Source: Chamaea fasciata (taxonomy: Eukaryota > Chordata > Aves > Passeriformes > Sylviidae). Taken from it: 64,000 nucleotides of DNA. Below, piece by piece: positions 23,774 through 37,213 of the stretch. A program made the translations under genes and the position numbers. The number at the start of each line of letters is the position of its first letter. The stretch's first letter is position 1. The notes under the pieces were generated by a model, which saw only the letters and a program-made list of their open reading frames with translations, did not search any database and had not been told where the DNA came from. Location of the stretch: NCBI GenBank assembly GCA_029207755.1, contig JARCOQ010000086.1, forward strand, positions 62,001-126,000, in the 5' to 3' direction.

Positions 23774-24570
23774 CCATGGATGCCACTGTGGATGGACACT
23801 GGTTTGGATGGACATAAGAGCCACGGATCCCAATCTGGATGGACGCTGCTGTGAATAGACACCAGAGCCATGGATCCCACAGTGGATTGACAGTGGTCAG
23901 GATGGACACCAGGGCAATGGATGCCACTGTGGATGGACGCAGGTAGAGATGCACACCAGAGTAATGGTGTCCGCTCTGGATGGACACTGGTATGGATAGA
24001 CATCAGAGCCTTGGATCCCAGCTTGACTGTGTTCTGGATGGAGAGCAGAGTCTTGGATTGGACTCTGGATGGATACTGCTCCAGATGGACAGCAGAGTCT
24101 TGGATTGGACTCTGGATGGATACTGCTCCAGATGGAACGCAGAGCCATGAATCCCACTGTTGGTGGATACTGGTCTGGATGGACTCCAGAGCCATGGATC
24201 CATCTCTGGATGGACACAGTTCTGGATGGACACAAGAGCCATAGATCCAAATTGGAACCTGTTCTGGATGGATGCAAGGGCCATGGATTCCACTCTGGAT
24301 GGATACTGCTCCAGTTAGCAACCAGAGTCATAGATCCGAATCCAGATGGAGACTGGTCCAGATGGACACTGGTCCGGATGGTGACCAGAGCCATTCCTCC
24401 CACCTTGTATTGATAGTGGTCTTGCCAGACCCCGAGGCATGCATCCCACTCTGGATGGCCAGTGGTCTGGATGGGCCCCAGACCATGGATCCCCTATGAA
24501 TGGACACTGGTCTAGATGGACGCCAGAGCCATGGATTCCAGCTGGACACTGGTGTGGATGGACACCAGAG
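23774..24570 (+). repeat. HOR copy 25, 797-bp class
   Basis: agggcaatgg and gatccatctc markers. Private ccatgaatcc in m16 near 24148. Counterpart of copy 34. Confidence 0.95.
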
Positions 24571-25664
24571 CCATGGATGCCACTGTGGATGGACACTGGT
24601 TTGGATGGACATAAGAGCCACGGATCCCGATCTGGATGGACGCTGCTGTGAATAGACACCAGAGCCATGGATCCCACAGTGGATTGACAGTGGTCAGGAT
24701 GGACACCAGAGCAATGGATGCCACTGTGGATGGACGCAGGTAGAGATGCACACCAGAGTAATGGTGTCCGCTCTGGATGGACACTGGTCTGGATAGACAG
24801 CAGAACCCTGGCTTCCACTCTGGATGGACGCTTGCCTGAATAGACAAAAGAGCTATGGATCCCAGCTTGACACTGGTCTGGATGGACACCAGAGCCATGA
24901 ATCCCACTCTGAATGCACACTACTCGTGATGGACACAAGAGCCATGCATCCCTCTGTGGATGGAGCCTGGTTTGAATGGACAGCACAGCCACGCATCCAG
25001 ATGGACACCAGAGCCGTGGATCCCAACTGGACAGTGGTCTCGATGGACACCAGTGCCATGGATCCCACTGTGGATGGACACTGGTATGGATAGACATCAG
25101 AGCCTTGGATCCCAGCTTGACTGTGTTCTGGATGGAGAGCAGAGTCTTGGATTGGACTCTGGATGGATACTGCTCCAGATGGAGAGCAGAGTCTTGGATT
25201 GGACTCTGGATGGATACTGCTCCAGATGGAACGCAGAGCCATGGATCCCACTCTTGGTGGATACTGGTCTGGATGGACTCCAGAGCCATGGATCCGTCTC
25301 TGGATGGACACAGTTCTGGATGGACACAAGAGCCATAGATCCAAATTGGAACCTGTTCTGGATGGATGCAAGGGCCATGGATTCCACTCTGGATGGATAC
25401 TGCTCCAGTTAGCAACCAGAGTCATAGATCCGAATCCAGATGGAGACTGGTCCAGATGGACACTGGTCCGGATGGTGACCAGAGCCATTCCTCCCACCTT
25501 GTATTGATAGTGGTCTTGCCACACCCCGAGGCATGCATCCCACTCTGGATGGCCAGTGGTCTGGATGGGCCCCAGACCATGGATCCCCTATGAATGGACA
25601 CTGGTCTAGATGGACGCCAGAGCCATGGATTCCAGCTGGACACTGGTGTGGATGGACACCAGAG
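24571..25664 (+). repeat. HOR copy 26, full 1094-bp class
   Basis: A mosaic. Its start carries cccgatctgg in m2, as in copy 35. From m14 on it carries ggagagcag and ccacaccccgag, as in copies 30 and 37. Confidence 0.95.
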
Positions 25665-27073
25665 CCATGGATGCCACTGTGGATGGACACTGGTTTGGAT
25701 GGACATAAGAGCCACGGATCCCAATCTGGATGGACGCTGCTGTGAATAGACCCCAGAGCCATGGATCCCACAGTGGATTGACAGTGGTCAGGATGGACAC
25801 CAGAGCAATGGATGCCACTGTGGATGGACGCAGGTAGAGATGCACACCAGAGTAATGGTGTCCGCTCTGGATGGACACTGGTATGGATAGACATCAGAGC
25901 CTTGGATCCCAGCTTGACCGTGTTCTGGATGGAGAGCAGAGTCTTGGATTGGACTCTGGATGGATACCGCTCCAGATGGACAGCAGAGTCTTGGATTGGA
26001 CTCTGGATGGATACTGCTCCAGATGGAACGCAGAGCCATGGATCCCACTGTTGGTGGATACTGGTCTGGATGGACTCCAGAGCCATGGATCCGTCTCTGG
26101 ATGGACACAGTTCTGGATGGACACAAGAGCCATAGATCCAAATTGGAACCTCTTCTGGATGGATGCAAGGGCCATGGATTCCACTCTGGATGGATACTGC
26201 TCCAGTTAGCAACCAGAGTCATAGATCCGAATCCAGATGGAGACTGGTCCAGATGGACACTGGTCCGGATGGTGACCAGAGCCATTCCTCCCACCTTGTA
26301 TTGATAGTGGTCTTGCCAGACCCCGAGGCATGCATCCCACTCTGGATGGCCAGTGGTCTGGATGGGCCCCAGACCATGGATCCCCTATGAATGGACACTG
26401 GTCTAGATGGACGCCAGAGCCATGGATTCCAGCTGGACACTGGTGTGGATGGACACCAGAGCCATGGATGCCACTGTGGATGGACACTGGTTTGGATGGA
26501 CATAAGAGCCACGGATCCCAATCTGGATGGACGCTGCTGTGAATAGACCCCAGAGCCATGGATCCCACAGTGGATTGACAGTGGTCAGGATGGACACCAG
26601 AGCAATGGATGCCACTGTGGATGGACGCAGGTAGAGATGCACACCAGAGTAATGGTGTCCGCTCTGGATGGACACTGGTCTGGATAGACAGCAGAACCCT
26701 GGCTTCCACTCTGGATGGACGCTTGCCTGAATAGACAAAAGAGCTATGGATCCCAGCTTGACACTGGTCTGGATGGACACCAGAGCCATGAATCCCACTC
26801 TGAATGCACACTACTCGTGATGGACACAAGAGCCATGCATCCCTCTGTGGATGGAGCCTGGTTTGAATGGACAGCACAGCCACGCATCCAGATGGACACC
26901 AGAGCCGTGGATCCCAACTGGACAGTGGTCTCGATGGACACCAGTGCCATGGATCCCACTGTGGATGGACACTGGTATGGATAGACATCAGAGCCTTGGA
27001 TCCCAGCTTGACTGTGTTCTGGATGGAGAGCAGAGTCTTGGATTGGACTCTGGATGGATACTGCTCCAGATGG
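24631..27073 (+). repeat. 4,032-bp-offset super-repeat, left copy
   Basis: Copy 26 (after m2) to m13 of copy 28. It matches 28663-31105 in all markers seen, including ggagagcag, ccacacccc and the gaccgtg set. The copy 26-27 pair recurs a third time as copies 37-38 at 6,720 bp from copies 30-31. Confidence 0.82.
25665..26461 (+). repeat. HOR copy 27, 797-bp class
   Basis: Linked marker set: cttgaccgtg in m13, ggataccgctcc in m14 and aacctcttctgg in m18. The set recurs intact in copies 31, 38 and 42. Confidence 0.95.
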
Positions 27074-27555
27074 AGAGCAGAGTCTTGGATTGGACTCTGG
27101 ATGGATACTGCTCCAGATGGAACGCAGAGCCATGGATCCCACTGTTGGTGGATACTGGTCTGGATGGACTCCAGAGCCATGGATCCGTCTCTGGATGGAC
27201 ACAGTTCTGGATGGACACAAGAGCCATAGATCCAAATTGGAACCTGTTCTGGATGGATGCAAGGGCCATGGATTCCACTCTGGATGGATACTGCTCCAGT
27301 TAGCAACCAGAGTCATAGATCCGAATCCAGATGGAGACTGGTCCAGATGGACACTGGTCCGGATGGTGACCAGAGCCATTCCTCCCACCTTGTATTGATA
27401 GTGGTCTTGCCAGACCCCGAGGCATGCATCCCACTCTGGATGGCCAGTGGTCTGGATGGGCCCCAGACCATGGATCCCCTATGAATGGACACTGGTCTAG
27501 ATGGACGCCAGAGCCATGGATTCCAGCTGGACACTGGTGTGGATGGACACCAGAG
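26462..27555 (+). repeat. HOR copy 28, full 1094-bp class
   Basis: m14 has ggagagcag, as in copy 26, but m21 has the ordinary ccagacccc. Confidence 0.95.
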
Positions 27556-28602
27556 CCATGGATGCCACTGTGGATGGACACTGGTTTGGATGGACATAAG
27601 AGCCACGGATCCCAATCTGGATGGACGCTGCTGTGAATAGACCCCAGAGCCATGGATCCCACAGTGGATTGACAGTGGTCAGGATGGACACCAGAGCAAT
27701 GGATGCCACTGTGGATGGACGCAGGTAGAGATGCACACCAGAGTAATGGTGTCCGCTCTGGATGGACACTGGTCTGGATAGACAGCAGAACCCTGGCTTC
27801 CACTCTGGATGGACGCTTGCCTGAATAGACAAAAGAGCTATGGATCCCAGCTTGACACTGGTCTGGATGGACACCAGAGCCATGAATCCCACTCTGAATG
27901 CACACTACTCGTGATGGACACAAGAGCCATGCATCCCTCTGTGGATGGAGCCTGGTTTGAATGGACAGCACAGCCACGCATCCAGATGGACACCAGAGCC
28001 GTGGATCCCAACTGGACAGTGGTCTCGATGGACACCAGTGCCATGGATCCCACTGTGGATGGACACTGGTATGGATAGACATCAGAGCCTTGGATCCCAG
28101 CTTGACTGTGTTCTGGATGGAGAGCAGAGTCTTGGATTGGACTCTGGATGGATACTGCTCCAGATGGAACGCAGAGCCATGGATCCCACTGTTGGTGGAT
28201 ACTGGTCTGGATGGACTCCAGAGCCATGGATCCGTCTCTGGATGGACACAGTTCTGGATGGACACAAGAGCCATAGATCCAAATTGGAACCTGTTCTGGA
28301 TGGATGCAAGGGCCATGGATTCCACTCTGGATGGATACTGCTCCAGTTAGCAACCAGAGTCATAGATCCGAATCCAGATGGAGACTGGTCCAGATGGACA
28401 CTGGTCTGGATGGTGACCAGAGCCATTCCTCCCACCTTGTATTGATAGTGGTCTTGCCAGACCCCGAGGCATGCATCCCACTCTGGATGGCCAGTGGTCT
28501 GGATGGGCCCCAGACCATGGATCCCCTCTGAATGGACACTGGTCTAGATGGACGCCAGAGCCATGGATTCCAGCTGGACACTGGTGTGGATGGACACCAG
28601 AG
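27556..28602 (+). repeat. HOR copy 29, 1047-bp class
   Basis: Single m14/15. Private ggtctggatggtg in m20 near 28405 and cccctctgaatgg in m23 near 28514. Confidence 0.95.
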
Positions 28603-29696
28603 CCATGGATGCCACTGTGGATGGACACTGGTTTGGATGGACATAAGAGCCACGGATCCCAATCTGGATGGACGCTGCTGTGAATAGACACCAGAGCCAT
28701 GGATCCCACAGTGGATTGACAGTGGTCAGGATGGACACCAGAGCAATGGATGCCACTGTGGATGGACGCAGGTAGAGATGCACACCAGAGTAATGGTGTC
28801 CGCTCTGGATGGACACTGGTCTGGATAGACAGCAGAACCCTGGCTTCCACTCTGGATGGACGCTTGCCTGAATAGACAAAAGAGCTATGGATCCCAGCTT
28901 GACACTGGTCTGGATGGACACCAGAGCCATGAATCCCACTCTGAATGCACACTACTCGTGATGGACACAAGAGCCATGCATCCCTCTGTGGATGGAGCCT
29001 GGTTTGAATGGACAGCACAGCCACGCATCCAGATGGACACCAGAGCCGTGGATCCCAACTGGACAGTGGTCTCGATGGACACCAGTGCCATGGATCCCAC
29101 TGTGGATGGACACTGGTATGGATAGACATCAGAGCCTTGGATCCCAGCTTGACTGTGTTCTGGATGGAGAGCAGAGTCTTGGATTGGACTCTGGATGGAT
29201 ACTGCTCCAGATGGAGAGCAGAGTCTTGGATTGGACTCTGGATGGATACTGCTCCAGATGGAACGCAGAGCCATGGATCCCACTCTTGGTGGATACTGGT
29301 CTGGATGGACTCCAGAGCCATGGATCCGTCTCTGGATGGACACAGTTCTGGATGGACACAAGAGCCATAGATCCAAATTGGAACCTGTTCTGGATGGATG
29401 CAAGGGCCATGGATTCCACTCTGGATGGATACTGCTCCAGTTAGCAACCAGAGTCATAGATCCGAATCCAGATGGAGACTGGTCCAGATGGACACTGGTC
29501 CGGATGGTGACCAGAGCCATTCCTCCCACCTTGTATTGATAGTGGTCTTGCCACACCCCGAGGCATGCATCCCACTCTGGATGGCCAGTGGTCTGGATGG
29601 GCCCCAGACCATGGATCCCCTATGAATGGACACTGGTCTAGATGGACGCCAGAGCCATGGATTCCAGCTGGACACTGGTGTGGATGGACACCAGAG
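28603..29696 (+). repeat. HOR copy 30, full 1094-bp class
   Basis: Matches copy 26 from m3 on (ggagagcag, ccacaccccgag), but its m2 has the common caatctgg. Confidence 0.95.
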
Positions 29697-31105
29697 CCAT
29701 GGATGCCACTGTGGATGGACACTGGTTTGGATGGACATAAGAGCCACGGATCCCAATCTGGATGGACGCTGCTGTGAATAGACCCCAGAGCCATGGATCC
29801 CACAGTGGATTGACAGTGGTCAGGATGGACACCAGAGCAATGGATGCCACTGTGGATGGACGCAGGTAGAGATGCACACCAGAGTAATGGTGTCCGCTCT
29901 GGATGGACACTGGTATGGATAGACATCAGAGCCTTGGATCCCAGCTTGACCGTGTTCTGGATGGAGAGCAGAGTCTTGGATTGGACTCTGGATGGATACC
30001 GCTCCAGATGGACAGCAGAGTCTTGGATTGGACTCTGGATGGATACTGCTCCAGATGGAACGCAGAGCCATGGATCCCACTGTTGGTGGATACTGGTCTG
30101 GATGGACTCCAGAGCCATGGATCCGTCTCTGGATGGACACAGTTCTGGATGGACACAAGAGCCATAGATCCAAATTGGAACCTCTTCTGGATGGATGCAA
30201 GGGCCATGGATTCCACTCTGGATGGATACTGCTCCAGTTAGCAACCAGAGTCATAGATCCGAATCCAGATGGAGACTGGTCCAGATGGACACTGGTCCGG
30301 ATGGTGACCAGAGCCATTCCTCCCACCTTGTATTGATAGTGGTCTTGCCAGACCCCGAGGCATGCATCCCACTCTGGATGGCCAGTGGTCTGGATGGGCC
30401 CCAGACCATGGATCCCCTATGAATGGACACTGGTCTAGATGGACGCCAGAGCCATGGATTCCAGCTGGACACTGGTGTGGATGGACACCAGAGCCATGGA
30501 TGCCACTGTGGATGGACACTGGTTTGGATGGACATAAGAGCCACGGATCCCAATCTGGATGGACGCTGCTGTGAATAGACCCCAGAGCCATGGATCCCAC
30601 AGTGGATTGACAGTGGTCAGGATGGACACCAGAGCAATGGATGCCACTGTGGATGGACGCAGGTAGAGATGCACACCAGAGTAATGGTGTCCGCTCTGGA
30701 TGGACACTGGTCTGGATAGACAGCAGAACCCTGGCTTCCACTCTGGATGGACGCTTGCCTGAATAGACAAAAGAGCTATGGATCCCAGCTTGACACTGGT
30801 CTGGATGGACACCAGAGCCATGAATCCCACTCTGAATGCACACTACTCGTGATGGACACAAGAGCCATGCATCCCTCTGTGGATGGAGCCTGGTTTGAAT
30901 GGACAGCACAGCCACGCATCCAGATGGACACCAGAGCCGTGGATCCCAACTGGACAGTGGTCTCGATGGACACCAGTGCCATGGATCCCACTGTGGATGG
31001 ACACTGGTATGGATAGACATCAGAGCCTTGGATCCCAGCTTGACTGTGTTCTGGATGGAGAGCAGAGTCTTGGATTGGACTCTGGATGGATACTGCTCCA
31101 GATGG
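28663..31105 (+). repeat. 4,032-bp-offset super-repeat, right copy
   Basis: Copy 30 to m13 of copy 32. The offset equals the summed lengths of copies 26-29. Confidence 0.82.
29697..30493 (+). repeat. HOR copy 31, 797-bp class
   Basis: Same linked marker set as copy 27 (gaccgtg, taccgctcc, ctcttctgg). Confidence 0.95.
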
Positions 31106-31587
31106 ACAGCAGAGTCTTGGATTGGACTCTGGATGGATACTGCTCCAGATGGAACGCAGAGCCATGGATCCCACTGTTGGTGGATACTGGTCTGGATGGA
31201 CTCCAGAGCCATGGATCCGTCTCTGGATGGACACAGTTCTGGATGGACACAAGAGCCATAGATCCAAATTGGAACCTGTTCTGGATGGATGCAAGGGCCA
31301 TGGATTCCACTCTGGATGGATACTGCTCCAGTTAGCAACCAGAGTCATAGATCCGAATCCAGATGGAGACTGGTCCAGATGGACACTGGTCCGGATGGTG
31401 ACCAGAGCCATTCCTCCCACCTTGTATTGATAGTGGTCTTGCCAGACCCCGAGGCATGCATCCCACTCTGGATGGCCAGTGGTCTGGATGGGCCCCAGAC
31501 CATGGATCCCCTATGAATGGACACTGGTCTAGATGGACGCCAGAGCCATGGATTCCAGCTGGACACTGGTGTGGATGGACACCAGAG
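30494..31587 (+). repeat. HOR copy 32, full 1094-bp class
   Basis: Ordinary marker states, m5 CT, m16 gttgg. Differs from copy 28 by having ggacagcag in m14. Confidence 0.95.
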
Positions 31588-32634
31588 CCATGGATGCCAC
31601 TGTGGATGGACACTGGTTTGGATGGACATAAGAGCCACGGATCCCAATCTGGATGGACGCTGCTGTGAATAGACCCCAGAGCCATGGATCCCACAGTGGA
31701 TTGACAGTGGTCAGGATGGACACCAGAGCAATGGATGCCACTGTGGATGGACGCAGGTAGAGATGCACACCAGAGTAATGGTGTCCGCTCTGGATGGACA
31801 CTGGTCTGGATAGACAGCAGAACCCTGGCTTCCACTCTGGATGGACGCTTGCCTGAATAGACAAAAGAGCTATGGATCCCAGCTTGACACTGGTCTGGAT
31901 GGACACCAGAGCCATGAATCCCACTCTGAATGCACACTACTCGTGATGGACACAAGAGCCATGCATCCCTCTGTGGATGGAGCCTGGTTTGAATGGACAG
32001 CACAGCCACGCATCCAGATGGACACCAGAGCCGTGGATCCCAACTGGACAGTGGTCTCGATGGACACCAGTGCCATGGATCCCACTGTGGATGGACACTG
32101 GTATGGATAGACATCAGAGCCTTGGATCCCAGCTTGACTGTGTTCTGGATGGAGAGCAGAGTCTTGGATTGGACTCTGGATGGATACTGCTCCAGATGGA
32201 ACGCAGAGCCATGGATCCCACTCTTGGTGGATACTGGTCTGGATGGACTCCAGAGCCATGGATCCGTCTCTGGATGGACACAGTTCTGGATGGACACAAG
32301 AGCCATAGATCCAAATTGGAACCTGTTCTGGATGGATGCAAGGGCCATGGATTCCACTCTGGATGGATACTGCTCCAGTTAGCAACCAGAGTCATAGATC
32401 CGAATCCAGATGGAGACTGGTCCTGATGGACACTGGTCCGGATGGTGACCAGAGCCATTCCTCCCACCTTGTATTGATAGTGGTCTTGCCAGACCCCGAG
32501 GCATGCATCCCACTCTGGATGGCCAGTGGTCTGGATGGGCCCCAGACCATGGATCCCCTATGAATGGACACTGGTCTAGATGGACACCAGAGCCATGGAT
32601 TCCAGCTGGACACTGGTGTGGATGGACACCAGAG
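31588..32634 (+). repeat. HOR copy 33, 1047-bp class
   Basis: Single m14/15, with ggtcctgatgg and the gatggacacc of m23. These markers identify it as the 8,861-bp-offset counterpart of copy 24. Confidence 0.95.
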
Positions 32635-33431
32635 CCATGGATGCCACTGTGGATGGACACTGGTTTGGATGGACATAAGAGCCACGGATCCCAATCTGGA
32701 TGGACGCTGCTGTGAATAGACACCAGAGCCATGGATCCCACAGTGGATTGACAGTGGTCAGGATGGACACCAGGGCAATGGATGCCACTGTGGATGGACG
32801 CAGGTAGAGATGCACACCAGAGTAATGGTGTCCGCTCTGGATGGACACTGGTATGGATAGACATCAGAGCCTTGGATCCCAGCTTGACTGTGTTCTGGAT
32901 GGAGAGCAGAGTCTTGGATTGGACTCTGGATGGATACTGCTCCAGATGGACAGCAGAGTCTTGGATTGGACTCTGGATGGATACTGCTCCAGATGGAACG
33001 CAGAGCCATGGATCCCACTCTTGGTGGATACTGGTCTGGATGGACTCCAGAGCCATGGATCCATCTCTGGATGGACACAGTTCTGGATGGACACAAGAGC
33101 CATAGATCCAAATTGGAACCTGTTCTGGATGGATGCAAGGGCCATGGATTCCACTCTGGATGGATACTGCTCCAGTTAGCAACCAGAGTCATAGATCCGA
33201 ATCCAGATGGAGACTGGTCCAGATGGACACTGGTCCGGATGGTGACCAGAGCCATTCCTCCCACCTTGTATTGATAGTGGTCTTGCCAGACCCCGAGGCA
33301 TGCATCCCACTCTGGATGGCCAGTGGTCTGGATGGGCCCCAGACCATGGATCCCCTATGAATGGACACTGGTCTAGATGGACGCCAGAGCCATGGATTCC
33401 AGCTGGACACTGGTGTGGATGGACACCAGAG
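32635..33431 (+). repeat. HOR copy 34, 797-bp class
   Basis: Counterpart of copy 25, with ordinary ccatggatcc and cttgg in m16. Confidence 0.95.
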
Positions 33432-34525
33432 CCATGGATGCCACTGTGGATGGACACTGGTTTGGATGGACATAAGAGCCACGGATCCCGATCTGGATGG
33501 ACGCTGCTGTGAATAGACACCAGAGCCATGGATCCCACAGTGGATTGACAGTGGTCAGGATGGACACCAGAGCAATGGATGCCACTGTGGATGGACGCAG
33601 GTAGAGATGCACACCAGAGTAATGGTGTCCGCTCTGGATGGACACTGGTCTGGATAGACAGCAGAACCCTGGCTTCCACTCTGGATGGACGCTTGCCTGA
33701 ATAGACAAAAGAGCTATGGATCCCAGCTTGACACTGGTCTGGATGGACACCAGAGCCATGAATCCCACTCTGAATGCACACTACTCGTGATGGACACAAG
33801 AGCCATGCATCCCTCTGTGGATGGAGCCTGGTTTGAATGGACAGCACAGCCACGCATCCAGATGGACACCAGAGCCGTGGATCCCAACTGGACAGTGGTC
33901 TCGATGGACACCAGTGCCATGGATCCCACTGTGGATGGACACTGGTATGGATAGACATCAGAGCCTTGGATCCCAGCTTGACTGTGTTCTGGATGGAGAG
34001 CAGAGTCTTGGATTGGACTCTGGATGGATACTGCTCCAGATGGACAGCAGAGTCTTGGATTGGACTCTGGATGGATACTGCTCCAGATGGAACGCAGAGC
34101 CATGGATCCCACTGTTGGTGGATACTGGTCTGGATGGACTCCAGAGCCATGGATCCGTCTCTGGATGGACACAGTTCTGGATGGACACAAGAGCCATAGA
34201 TCCAAATTGGAACCTGTTCTGGATGGATGCAAGGGCCATGGATTCCACTCTGGATGGATACTGCTCCAGTTAGCAACCAGAGTCATAGATCCGAATCCAG
34301 ATGGAGACTGGTCCAGATGGACACTGGTCCGGATGGTGACCAGAGCCATTCCTCCCACCTTGTATTGATAGTGGTCTTGCCAGACCCCGAGGCATGCATC
34401 CCACTCTGGATGGCCAGTGGTCTGGATGGGCCCCAGACCATGGATCCCCTATGAATGGACACTGGTCTAGATGGACGCCAGAGCCATGGATTCCAGCTGG
34501 ACACTGGTGTGGATGGACACCAGAG
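33432..34525 (+). repeat. HOR copy 35, full 1094-bp class
   Basis: cccgatctgg in m2, as in copy 26, but ggacagcag in m14. m5 CT. Confidence 0.95.
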
Positions 34526-35934
34526 CCATGGATGCCACTGTGGATGGACACTGGTTTGGATGGACATAAGAGCCACGGATCCCAATCTGGATGGACGCTG
34601 CTGTGAATAGACACCAGAGCCATGGATCCCACAGTGGATTGACAGTGGTCAGGATGGACACCAGGGCAATGGATGCCACTGTGGATGGACGCAGGTAGAG
34701 ATGCACACCCGAGTAATGGTGTCCGCTCTGGATGGACACTGGTATGGATAGACATCAGAGCCTTGGATCCCAGCTTGACTGTATTCTGGATGGAGAGCAG
34801 AGTCTTGGATTGGACTCTGGATGGATACTGCTCCAGATGGACAGCAGAGTCTTGGATTGGACTCTGGATGGATACTGCTCCAGATGGAACGCAGAGCCAT
34901 GGATCCCACTCTTGGTGGATACTGGTCTGGATGGACTCCAGAGCCATGGATCCATCTCTGGATGGACACAGTTCTGGATGGACACAAGAGCCATAGATCC
35001 AAATTGGAACCTGTTCTGGATGGATGCAAGGGCCATGGATTCCACTCTGGATGGATACTGCTCCAGTTAGCAACCAGAGTCATAGATCCGAATCCAGATG
35101 GAGACTGGTCCAGATGGACACTGGTCCGGATGGTGACCAGAGCCATTCCTCCCACCTTGTATTGATAGTGGTCTTGCCAGACCCCGAGGCATGCATCCCA
35201 CTCTGGATGGCCAGTGGTCTGGATGGGCCCCAGACCATGGATCCCCTATGAATGGACACTGGTCTAGATGGACGCCAGAGCCATGGATTCCAGCTGGACA
35301 CTGGTGTGGATGGACACCAGAGCCATGGATGCCACTGTGGATGGACACTGGTTTGGATGGACATAAGAGCCACGGATCCCAATCTGGATGGACGCTGCTG
35401 TGAATAGACACCAGAGCCATGGATCCCACAGTGGATTGACAGTGGTCAGGATGGACACCAGAGCAATGGATGCCACTGTGGATGGACGCAGGTAGAGATG
35501 CACACCAGAGTAATGGTGTCCGCTCTGGATGGACACTGGTCTGGATAGACAGCAGAACCCTGGCTTCCACTCTGGATGGACGCTTGCCTGAATAGACAAA
35601 AGAGCTATGGATCCCAGCTTGACACTGGTCTGGATGGACACCAGAGCCATGAATCCCACTCTGAATGCACACTACTCGTGATGGACACAAGAGCCATGCA
35701 TCCCTCTGTGGATGGAGCCTGGTTTGAATGGACAGCACAGCCACGCATCCAGATGGACACCAGAGCCGTGGATCCCAACTGGACAGTGGTCTCGATGGAC
35801 ACCAGTGCCATGGATCCCACTGTGGATGGACACTGGTATGGATAGACATCAGAGCCTTGGATCCCAGCTTGACTGTGTTCTGGATGGAGAGCAGAGTCTT
35901 GGATTGGACTCTGGATGGATACTGCTCCAGATGG
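33660..35934 (+). repeat. 3,782-bp-offset super-repeat, left copy
   Basis: Copy 35 (from m6) to m13 of copy 37. It matches 37442-39716 apart from gtattc in copy 36 and gatgcagg in copy 41. The unit is 1094+797+1094+797. Confidence 0.8.
34526..35322 (+). repeat. HOR copy 36, 797-bp class
   Basis: cacacccgag in m4 and gatccatctc in m17. Private gactgtattctgg in m13 near 34778. Confidence 0.95.
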
Positions 35935-36416
35935 AGAGCAGAGTCTTGGATTGGACTCTGGATGGATACTGCTCCAGATGGAACGCAGAGCCATGGATCC
36001 CACTCTTGGTGGATACTGGTCTGGATGGACTCCAGAGCCATGGATCCGTCTCTGGATGGACACAGTTCTGGATGGACACAAGAGCCATAGATCCAAATTG
36101 GAACCTGTTCTGGATGGATGCAAGGGCCATGGATTCCACTCTGGATGGATACTGCTCCAGTTAGCAACCAGAGTCATAGATCCGAATCCAGATGGAGACT
36201 GGTCCAGATGGACACTGGTCCGGATGGTGACCAGAGCCATTCCTCCCACCTTGTATTGATAGTGGTCTTGCCACACCCCGAGGCATGCATCCCACTCTGG
36301 ATGGCCAGTGGTCTGGATGGGCCCCAGACCATGGATCCCCTATGAATGGACACTGGTCTAGATGGACGCCAGAGCCATGGATTCCAGCTGGACACTGGTG
36401 TGGATGGACACCAGAG
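35323..36416 (+). repeat. HOR copy 37, full 1094-bp class
   Basis: ggagagcag in m14 and ccacaccccgag in m21: third copy of the type of copies 26 and 30. Confidence 0.95.
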
Positions 36417-37213
36417 CCATGGATGCCACTGTGGATGGACACTGGTTTGGATGGACATAAGAGCCACGGATCCCAATCTGGATGGACGCTGCTGTGAATA
36501 GACCCCAGAGCCATGGATCCCACAGTGGATTGACAGTGGTCAGGATGGACACCAGAGCAATGGATGCCACTGTGGATGGACGCAGGTAGAGATGCACACC
36601 AGAGTAATGGTGTCCGCTCTGGATGGACACTGGTATGGATAGACATCAGAGCCTTGGATCCCAGCTTGACCGTGTTCTGGATGGAGAGCAGAGTCTTGGA
36701 TTGGACTCTGGATGGATACCGCTCCAGATGGACAGCAGAGTCTTGGATTGGACTCTGGATGGATACTGCTCCAGATGGAACGCAGAGCCATGGATCCCAC
36801 TGTTGGTGGATACTGGTCTGGATGGACTCCAGAGCCATGGATCCGTCTCTGGATGGACACAGTTCTGGATGGACACAAGAGCCATAGATCCAAATTGGAA
36901 CCTCTTCTGGATGGATGCAAGGGCCATGGATTCCACTCTGGATGGATACTGCTCCAGTTAGCAACCAGAGTCATAGATCCGAATCCAGATGGAGACTGGT
37001 CCAGATGGACACTGGTCCGGATGGTGACCAGAGCCATTCCTCCCACCTTGTATTGATAGTGGTCTTGCCAGACCCCGAGGCATGCATCCCACTCTGGATG
37101 GCCAGTGGTCTGGATGGGCCCCAGACCATGGATCCCCTATGAATGGACACTGGTCTAGATGGACGCCAGAGCCATGGATTCCAGCTGGACACTGGTGTGG
37201 ATGGACACCAGAG
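36417..37213 (+). repeat. HOR copy 38, 797-bp class
   Basis: Third copy of the gaccgtg/taccgctcc/ctcttctgg set. Together with copy 37 it repeats the 1,891-bp pair of copies 30-31. Confidence 0.95.

Larger units (their letters stand above)
22370..25183 (+). repeat. 8,861-bp-offset duplicate block, left copy
   Basis: The end of copy 23 through m14 of copy 26 matches 31231-34044. Only two differences were seen, both in m16 of copy 25 (near 24150 and 24160). Shared rare markers are ggtcctgatgg, gatggacacc in m23 and cccgatctgg. Confidence 0.8.
31231..34044 (+). repeat. 8,861-bp-offset duplicate block, right copy
   Basis: Counterpart of 22370-25183: end of copy 32 through m14 of copy 35. It ends where copy 35 keeps ggacagcag and copy 26 has ggagagcag. 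Confidence 0.8.
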